DNA from: Rhynchopus sp. YZ270_cl-10
Lineage: Eukaryota > Euglenozoa > Diplonemea > Diplonemida > Diplonemidae
NCBI GenBank assembly: GCA_964035575.1
Contig: OZ037849.1
Span: 372,001 to 436,000, forward strand
Direction: 5' to 3'
DNA: 64,000 nt
The position numbers were made by a program, and so were the translations under genes. A model generated the notes under the pieces. It did not search any database. It worked only from the letters and a program-made list of their open reading frames with translations, and was not told where the DNA came from. The number at the start of each line of letters is the position of its first letter. The stretch's first letter is position 1. Below, piece after piece: positions 43,141-49,704 of this stretch.

Positions 43141-43275
43141 GGGGAGGGAGGGTGGTGATGGATGTATTGTGATAACTGCCCATCATACATAATACACACA
43201 ATCCAGCTGTATGGTGTGTATTATGTATTCTGATAGACAATCATCACTATACGTCCATCACTAGGGGAGGGAGGG
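43141..43275. mobile_element. Repeat O copy 1: foldback element with flanking direct repeat
   Basis: The arms GTGATGGATGTATTGTGAT and the inverse of ATCACTATACGTCCATCAC enclose a second pair (ATAATACACAC and GTGTGTATTAT). GGGGAGGGAGGG occurs at both edges (43,141-43,152 and 43,264-43,275), like a 12-bp target duplication, although the sequence is low in complexity. Confidence 0.6.
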
Positions 43276-43370
43276 GATTTTTTTTTTCTTCCAAAGGAGC
43301 AAAGGTGATCACACATTAGAAGAGAGCTGGATGTCTCCCTTTTTTCCCCCAAATCAATTTACTGATTTCG

Positions 43371-43407
43371 AGATGACTACGCCCAGAAAGGCTAAGACTC
43401 ATCTTAC
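43371..43407 (+). repeat. Dispersed repeat A, copy 3
   Basis: GATGACTACGCCCAGAAAGG, then CTAAGACTCATCTTACC. It is the most diverged clear copy. Confidence 0.55.
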
Positions 43408-43573
43408 CAAAAATTTTTCATCCCCCCCCCCCTTTTTTTTGCATACACAAAGTGTTATTGGAAACTAAACATATTTAAAACCAACGGTAGATCTGTCTGT
43501 TTACGCTTTTTTCCTTTGCTGCGGTCAAAAAGGACATAGTAGTAGAGTAGTAAGGACAGATTAGTTGATATAC

Positions 43574-43670
43574 TTGGTATCCCAGAAATCCAAAAAAAAG
43601 CGAAGTACGCAACAACTACGCACTAAATACGCAAGAAGTACGCAATATAGGGTCGTCAGGAACACCAAAA
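43574..43670. repeat. Repeat K copy 1
   Basis: TTGGTATCCCAGAAATCC, then GTACGCAACAACTACGCACT, then GGGTCGTCAGGAACACCAAA. TACGCAA-type direct repeats occur inside. The ends are weakly inverted (TTGGT/ACCAA). Confidence 0.65.
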
Positions 43671-43820
43671 AATGTTATGTTTAGTTTTCTCCATTGCATC
43701 TGCACGAGGCACATACATCCTTTTCTCCCCTCCCCTTTTTTCTTTGATCCCCGTCTATTTGATCAAAAAAAATAAAACAATTCCCTTTTTTTTTTGAAAT
43801 ACTAAGGCCCGAAAAACTCC

Positions 43821-43828
<8 letters not shown>

Positions 43829-43869
<41 letters not shown>
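43829..43869. repeat. (AG)n microsatellite
   Basis: About 20 uninterrupted AG dinucleotides. Confidence 0.95.
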
Positions 43870-43872
<3 letters not shown>

Positions 43873-44180
43873 ACTGCGAAAGAGATTGTGTTCCATTCAC
43901 CCTGTCAAAGAAGCCCTCTCACACCCCACCCTTTTCCCCCTCTGGCTATCACCCAGTCTGTCCTGACTCATCCAGATATGGGTTTGTGCTGTTCTTTTCC
44001 CTGCGTGTGTGTATTTTTTCCTTCTCGATTCAATTTTTTCTCTTTTTTTTGCTCGGCAGTAGCCACCTAACCACCAAACAGATTATAGAAGGAGAAGGAA
44101 TTTGAGAGACAAAAGCCAAAAAGGGGGGGGGAACGAAAAAAAAAAATAACAATGGAAAATATAACCTGGATGTTCTACCA

Positions 44181-44213
44181 TAGTGGAGCCTCATTCTCGG
44201 GTGTTTACACTAA
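44181..44213 (+). repeat. Dispersed repeat C, copy 4 (no tail)
   Basis: TAGTGGAGCCTCATTCTCGG, then GTGTTTACACTA. It lacks the A-rich end. Confidence 0.65.
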
Positions 44214-44356
44214 TGCATGGGAACATTTTTATTGATCCCCTCCTCCTATGCTATCAATTTCTTGATGGCATATGTTGAAACACAAATGCAACAAAGTTTC
44301 CAAAATAAACAAAAAGGCATCCTAGCCTTTGGCATTTAGTACAGGGATATACAATG

Positions 44357-44503
44357 CTGTAGTCTCTTGTCAGATAAGTGAAATGACATGTAAAAAAATG
44401 GTAAAATGACAACCAAACCACTTGTCATTGACAAGTGGTTTGGTTGCCATGTATTTCACGTCATTTCACCTGTCATGTGGCATGTCATGGCAAGAGACTG
44501 CAG
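44357..44503. mobile_element. Repeat M: 147-bp foldback element
   Basis: The outer arms CTGTAGTCTCTTG and CAAGAGACTGCAG pair with one G-T difference. The inner arms CAACCAAACCACTTGTCA and TGACAAGTGGTTTGGTTG pair perfectly around one base. GTGAAATGACATG and its loose inverse lie between. There are no open frames. Confidence 0.7.
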
Positions 44504-44505
44504 CG

Positions 44506-44548
44506 TCGTGTACCTCTCAAGGGGGTGGTTGTCGATACAACAAACACA
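44506..44548 (+). repeat. Dispersed repeat D, fragment (copy 5)
   Basis: CGTGTACCTCTCAAGGGGGT, then GGTTGTCGATACAACAAACA. Only the 3' half is recognisable. It directly follows element M. Confidence 0.5.
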
Positions 44549-45225
44549 ATTAAAATAAAACCTAGACGTTCTACCCTGGCCACGAACGCAAGTGGGTTTA
44601 GTCACCACGCCCTCCCGAATTTTGTTTTTAATGGCAAAATATACTTCCACTGATTGTTCACCACAATATTTTGTTCTTTTATATTCCCCCCCCAGAGCGC
44701 CGTCTTAGAGCGTGTGTGTGAAAAAAGGAGTGTTGTGCGTGTGTATTTTGTTTATCTGTGAAAAATGATGTGTTTTGAACATAAGGGGACTCACACTGTT
44801 TCTTTTGTTTCTTATCCAGGCGTTTTCAAAAATCCTAGCGGGCGGGCTGGAAAAAAAAAGCGGGAGTCCCCTAAACGAAAAAAAGGTTGCATTTTTTTCC
44901 CTCCTTTATTCCAACAGTCAAGCCACCACACAAAAGTGTGTATCTGATCACACAGCCGTCACCTTCCAGGAGGGCCCCTTTTGGTGGAAGCTTTCACACA
45001 TCCCCGCTCTCTCATCTCTCACCTCTACCACACACAGACACAACCCTGCATTTTTTTCCCCTTCTACTCCCCCCCTATCATCCCCCTCGAGTTGTTTCCA
45101 ACCAGGGGGTTTTTTTTTCTCTTTTCCCCTTCTCCTTTAGGCTGTTGAAGAGTATCTTTGTGGGCTTGCTAAGGAGGGAAGGCGAGAGAGAGAAAGAGAG
45201 TGGGGGGAGGAAGGGGGGCAGGCCG

Positions 45226-47318
45226 ATGCCATCCGCTGAGGATACGCTGTGCGACGACTGCTTGCAGGAGAAGGGGAGCAGCAAGTTCTGTCCTGACACA
45301 GGCAAGGCACACAGTCCGGTATGCCCTTTCCCGCCACCTCTGTGAAGGATTTTCCTCCAGTCTTTTCCCCCTCTTTTCTTTAAGGTGACTAAGCACGAGA
45401 GGCTTAGGATCATCTTATAAACTTTTCTTTCTTTCTACTTCTCGTCGCCGTTAGTTGGTATTCGAGACTCCTCGCTGGAGACTTTTTCAGCACGTCTTGG
45501 AGCTGCGTGTGGTCATCTCTGACCCGTTGTGTGTCGATCAAGATGGCTGTGGCGTGAAGTGCGTTCGTACTGTTTTGTGTTCGTCCCCCAACTCTGTCAT
45601 TAGATGTTTACTTTTTTGGAACATCAGGTCGTCGAGAAAATCATCTGCGTCTTTCTTGGAGGTGTGGATGTGGTCTCTTCGGACCTGCATGCCTTCTTCA
45701 TGCACTGACGGCAAATATTGGTGCAGTGACTCCGAATCTTCAAGCTGCGGAATATCGTTCACCTTGGTCCTGGTCTCCTGCCTCCTGAAACACTATTACC
45801 AACCCGACAGACTGACAACGATATGTCTGGTGGTTCCTTTTAGATGTAAACCACGACATGGATGTAGGAGTAGTTCGGGGTCCACCCCGACAGCCGGTCA
45901 ACGTACATAATATACACTGTTCACGAGAACGCTTTTGTATTTTCAACCCCTCTTATTTTTTCTCTCTCTTCGAATATTCGTTTAAATATTTTGATTTTAA
46001 AACCTACAGGGGAACGTCCGTGGCAGCTTCCGTGGGAAGAAAACACTTTCCGAGGCTCGCGTGAAGGAGAAGGAGAAAGAGAAGGACAAGGACAAGGAGG
46101 GCAATGCGGATGATGCGGCAAGCGAGGGTGCGAGCTCACACAACGAGGAGTTTGGAGCGTTTGCGTCTGACATGCCGGCACAGCGCATCGGCACAACGAC
46201 CACTGCCACACAGGAGCACAGCAGCGACTCCCGCCCCTCTCTCCGCAAGGTCTCCTTCCATGGGGGCGGCGGAGAGGACCGGCAGGCGTGGAACTCTTTT
46301 CGCAAGGCTTCGATGCAGAGTTTGGATGGGATGCAACGGTCGTTGTCGCGCGATTCAGAGCACGGTGATGGGCATAGAGAGTCACGCTCACGGAACATGT
46401 CGCTTGCGACGCTCGCAGTCGCGCAGAACGAACGCAACAAAGCATACATGCTCCGCCAAGGCTTCAACCTGCGCGAGCTCGAGAACCAGCGTGAGGAGCT
46501 AGAACGCTTTGTTGAGAATGAGGAGTGGGCGAACGACGCAGGGCTTGGCCTAGGCGGGTGGAAGAAGGCGTGTCTCCAAACCATGGTCACCACACGCAAG
46601 GCGGCACACCTCATGCTCAAGGGGGTCCGGGTATGGATTTGGCTCTCTATTTTTGATCTGGTTGTCTATTCTTTTATTGGGGGGGTGAATAAGCGAAATG
46701 GAAAGAGGTGTAGGTAGTGAAGATGGTTGTGGAAGTCGGTAGAAATGTAAAAAAAACTAATGTATTCCATCACAGTCGCGCTCGATCATCACAGACGAAG
46801 AGTTTCGCAATAACATCCGCAGGACGATGGACCACCGCAGTGTCATGAACCGCGGCCCTGTTTCGAAGTTGTTCGAGAACGCGAAGGAGCAGAGCACTGT
46901 CCAGGCACAACAGATGCTGGGTGCAGCACGGGGGTCCGGCACGGTACCATTCTCTGGCGCGAGACCGTTTTCTGCACCTGTCGGGACACGCGACTTTGAT
47001 GTTCTGGGCAGACGTAGGATGGAAGCCGCACGGAAGCTTGGACAAGGACGCGACACACCAGCCATCGCAAACTGGCGCAGCCACACCCGGCACCTCCAGC
47101 ACGACCCGACCATGCTCTCCCTAGCGGGCACCATGCCCGACAACCTGCAGGTACTCACCACGCAGGTCAACTGGGTGTCCCTCCTCGACCAGCAACGTGA
47201 CCAGTTCGATAAGCTCAAAAGCTCCGACGACTCTTACCGCTCGATGCTCGACAAATACCAGAAGTACCAAATGCTTGTACAACTCCGTCTGGAGAAGGTG
47301 CTTAACTCTCTTGCATAG
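45226..47318 (+). CDS. Three-exon Cys-cluster, coiled-coil protein of unknown function
   Basis: Exons 45,226-45,318, 46,010-46,630 and 46,776-47,318 join in frame to about 418 residues. The introns are GTATGC...TACAG (691 bp) and GTATGG...CACAG (145 bp), both between codons. The first exon has CDDC at 9-12, Cys22 and His28, like half of a zinc-binding finger. Exon 2 encodes a Lys/Glu run (KEKEKEKDKDKEG), an Arg/Ser-rich stretch and a short coiled coil (RELENQREELERFVENEEW). Exon 3 ends in a helical, charged segment (LDQQRDQFDKLKSSDDSY). The long first intron holds repeats A4 and E7. I do not recognise the family; exon joining rests on frame and splice-site agreement. Confidence 0.7.
45381..45418 (+). 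repeat. Dispersed repeat A, copy 4, inside an intron
   Basis: AAGGTGACTAAGCACGAGAG, then GCTTAGGATCATCTTA. Stem CTAAGC/GCTTAG. It lies in intron 1 of the Cys-cluster gene. Confidence 0.75.
45842..45950 (+). repeat. Dispersed repeat E, copy 7 (full length), inside an intron
   Basis: AGATGTAAACCACGACATGG, then GATGTAGGAG, then GGGGTCCACCCC (perfect stem), then TACACTGTTCACGAGAACGC and a TTTTGTATTTTCAA end. Confidence 0.75.
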
Positions 47319-47350
47319 AGTGGTGTCTGTTGGTCGCAGGATATTTATCC

Positions 47351-47410
47351 TTTTATCCGGATGACTGGCATCGTGGGTCAGTCGAGGGGGTGCCTGCATC
47401 AACTATCATT
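47351..47410 (+). repeat. Dispersed repeat F, copy 2
   Basis: ATCCGGATGACTGGCATCGT, then GGGTCAGTC, then GGGGTGCCTGCATCAACTAT. Confidence 0.7.
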
Positions 47411-47583
47411 GTTTTGGTGTGGGAGGCCTTAGTAATATTGTTCCCCCCCCCCTGCTGGCGTTTGTTGTGTGGTTGCCCAATGTGTGTATGTGTATCTGGC
47501 ACGGTGGGGTGGCCATCGTGGTTTGTTTTGCTTTTGTTTGCGCTGCCTGCCCCAGGAGGCTTAGGGTACATCTGGGCTTTTTT

Positions 47584-47620
47584 TAGGTGACACTGTCACG
47601 AGAGGGCTTTGTATTTCAAC
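47584..47620 (+). repeat. Dispersed repeat E, copy 3 (3' part)
   Basis: AGGTGACACTGTCACGAGAG, then GGCTTTGTATTTCAA. Confidence 0.7.
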
Positions 47621-47985
47621 TTATTTTCAAGTATTTTTTTGTCCAAGTTGTCCCACTCCCAGTCTTTAATGAGTGGTTGTCGAATACCCCTTTTTTGTAT
47701 GAGATGTGTGCCATGTGTGGGAAACATAAATCCTACAATTTTTTTTCTTAGGGAGTTTTTTTTTTTTGTACCCGATAGTGGTCACAAACGCAGGTTTGCC
47801 AGCAGGTAGATGTACCCCCCTCAGCCCTTCACCCACCGGCCATGTTTATTTCTATAAACTATGTGTCAAATAAGTGTCCAAGGCTTTCTTGTTCTCTTTA
47901 TTTCCCCCCCTTTTTTCCCCCAGGGTAATCGCTAAACCAGCACCATTCTAGGATCAGCGAACCAAAGCCCCCCTTTTTCTAGGAA

Positions 47986-48062
47986 AAATGGTGCTTTCGG
48001 AAGTCGGTCAACGAACTGTCAGCGACGTGTCAATATCGACCCCTCCCGGAGCACCAAAAAAG
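47986..48062. repeat. Repeat J copy 1
   Basis: TGGTGCTTTCGG at the left and CCGGAGCACCA at the right are imperfect inverted ends. The interior is GTCGGTCAACGAACTGTCAG, then GTGTCAATATCGACCCC. Confidence 0.65.
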
Positions 48063-48401
48063 GTTCCTTTTTTTTTATAGATGAGTGCACAAGACACATT
48101 CAATTCTTCAAGTTTTTGTTCCCCCACAATCTCACAATCTCTCCCCCCTTTTTTTGCCCTTTATCCCCTACCACCTTTCGCTCTTACGAGGAAGGTGCGG
48201 TCCCTTGGTTTCCTTATTGGTTGTCCCCATGTGTCAGCGCACATATGATATTTACGTGTGGTATGTGTCTGACATCCCCACAGTGCACATCTCTTCAAAA
48301 GTTCGTTTCATGGCTTTAAAAATAAGGCAGAAAGGGCGGAGGTGCGTGGGCAGTTCAAAAATAAAAATTAAAAAAATAGAAAAATAAATAAAAAATCAGG
48401 T

Positions 48402-48588
48402 CAAGGACAGTCTGGTACCCAGGTTTGACTTTTAGACAGTTCAGAACCACAAGGTTTGCATTTTGGACAGTTCAGAACCACACCGGGGACCTGGGTACCC
48501 GGTGCGGTTCTGAACTCTCTTTATCGTTAACCTAGTGGTTCTGAACTGTCTAAAAGTCAAACCTGGGGGGGGTACCAGACTGTCCTTG
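48402..48588. mobile_element. Repeat N: 187-bp foldback element with nested inverted repeat
   Basis: The outer arms are about 49 bp (left 48,402-48,450, right 48,535-48,588) and match except for an extended C/G run: CAAGGACAGTCTGGTACC, then AGGTTTGACTTTTAGACAG, then TTCAGAACCAC. Inside, AGTTCAGAACCACACCGG pairs with CCGGTGCGGTTCTGAACT. No coding capacity; it looks like a recent non-autonomous element. Confidence 0.8.
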
Positions 48589-48685
48589 CCCCCCAAAAAA
48601 AAAGATAAGAATATAACTCATGCCAACCTACACCCTCTCTCTTGCCTTTGGGTTTGCGTTATTTTTTTTGTATTTTTTTTTCTTA

Positions 48686-48725
48686 TATGGTGAATAAGCA
48701 CAGAGTGGCTTAGGTTCATCTTACC
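48686..48725 (+). repeat. Dispersed repeat A, copy 5
   Basis: ATGGTGAATAAGCACAGAGT, then GGCTTAGGTTCATCTTACC. Stem ATAAGC with GCTTAG. Confidence 0.7.
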
Positions 48726-48744
48726 AACTTTCATTTTTTTTGTT

Positions 48745-48839
48745 GTGGGAGCGCACAGTGGTTAAGGGTTCCACCCCCACGGTGCACCCGGTTGTACCAA
48801 AAGGTACACTGTTCAGAGGGCTTTGTATTTCAAGTCAAA
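48745..48839 (+). repeat. Dispersed repeat E, copy 4
   Basis: CACCCCCACGGTGCACCCGG, then TTGTACCAAAAGGTACACTG, then TTCAGAGGGCTTTGTATTTC. Confidence 0.75.
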
Positions 48840-49050
48840 TGATTCCTTGGTTGGTGTCTTAAATCACAGAAGAATTGGGGAATCAAGCAAACGGAGGGGT
48901 TTTTGCGCCCTCTCGTGCTTCCCCTTCTTCTTACCCAAGAGGTCAAGAAACCAAAGCAAATTATGATTGTGTGTCTTTCTTTTTGATCGTTCTTGTTTTA
49001 CATTGATGCATCCACACACATTGCGTGTACCTTTTTAAAAAAATACAGAA

Positions 49051-49164
49051 TTGGTGTTTTTGGAAATCGGTCAACGACCTGTCAATATCAGGAGGGGTGT
49101 CTCTAAAGTCCCTGTTGTCAGCGACCTGTCAAATATCGACCCCCTCCGGAGCACCAAAAAACAC
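49051..49164. repeat. Repeat J copy 2
   Basis: TTGGTGTTTTTGGAAATCGG starts it. GGTCAACGACCTGTCAATAT and GCGACCTGTCAAATATCGAC occur inside, and CCTCCGGAGCACCAAAA ends it. Internal duplication of the GACCTGTCAA block. Confidence 0.65.
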
Positions 49165-49170
49165 AAATTC

Positions 49171-49332
49171 TGGTACCCCAGAAATAAAAAAATACCAAGT
49201 ACGCAACAACTACGCACTAAGTACGCGTATTTGACGTGGGTAGCGTACCAACTAAAAAAGACAACGAGGTGTTCATTATTTGTGCACAAAGTGCGCAACA
49301 AGTACGCAAAATGGGGTCGTCAGGAGCACCAA
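49171..49332. repeat. Repeat K copy 2
   Basis: TGGTACCCCAGAAATAAA, then GTACGCAACAACTACGCACT, a 50-bp insertion relative to copy 1, then GTACGCAAAATGGGGTCGTC and AGGAGCACCAAA. Confidence 0.65.
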
Positions 49333-49355
49333 ATTCTGTATTTTTTTCTTTTTAC

Positions 49356-49434
49356 AGTGGAGATTTGCACAACTGGTGGCAACACTACCGAGGCAACTAC
49401 ACTACTCCAAACAATTTATCAAAAAAAAAAAAAA
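49356..49434 (+). repeat. Dispersed repeat B, copy 3, A-run at 3' end
   Basis: AGTGGAGATTTGCACAACTG, then ACCGAGGCAACTACACTACT, then ATTTATC and a 14-base A-run. Confidence 0.8.
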
Positions 49435-49552
49435 TGAGTTTAACTTTAAGTAGTTACAAAGCCACCTTTTATCACCCACTATGGAAACAACGCCAATTGG
49501 TTTATACCATCTTTGCGCTTTGTTATCTCAGTGGGAGAGGGGAAGATAGATC

Positions 49553-49618
49553 CGTGGAACACATCCTCTGGTGTGTTTACACATAGTACAAAGCAAATAT
49601 TTCAAAAAAAAAAAAAAA
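49553..49618 (+). repeat. Dispersed repeat C, copy 5, A-run at 3' end
   Basis: GTGGAACACATCCTCTGGTG, then TGTTTACACATAGTACAAAG, then ATATTTC and an A-run. Diverged but in the same order. Confidence 0.6.
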
Positions 49619-49683
49619 TAGCCATTTTCTTCTGTCCTGTTTTCTCCCCTACCTTCCCCCCACTCTTTTCCGCACCCCACACC

Positions 49684-49691
49684 TATATAAG
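49684..49691 (+). promoter_or_regulatory. TATA box of the RecQ gene
   Basis: TATATAAG lies 21 bp before the RecQ ATG. If it acts as a TATA box, the transcript would have an extremely short 5'UTR or start at the ATG itself. Confidence 0.5.
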
Positions 49692-49704
49692 GATAGTGCC
49701 TGCT

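Larger units (their letters stand above)
42840..45225. other. Repeat-rich spacer
   Basis: Contains repeat copies L2, C3, O1, A3, K1, C4 and M, a (GA)n microsatellite, and a D fragment at 44,506-44,548. No gene seen. Confidence 0.65.
47319..49683. other. Repeat-rich spacer before RecQ
   Basis: Holds copies F2, E3, J1, N, A5, E4, J2, K2, B3 and C5. No gene supported. Confidence 0.65.

Noticed and set aside
49513-49704. N-terminal extension of RecQ
   Set aside because: It has no upstream ATG start at its head, runs through repeat C copy 5 and its A-run, and lies above the TATA box.
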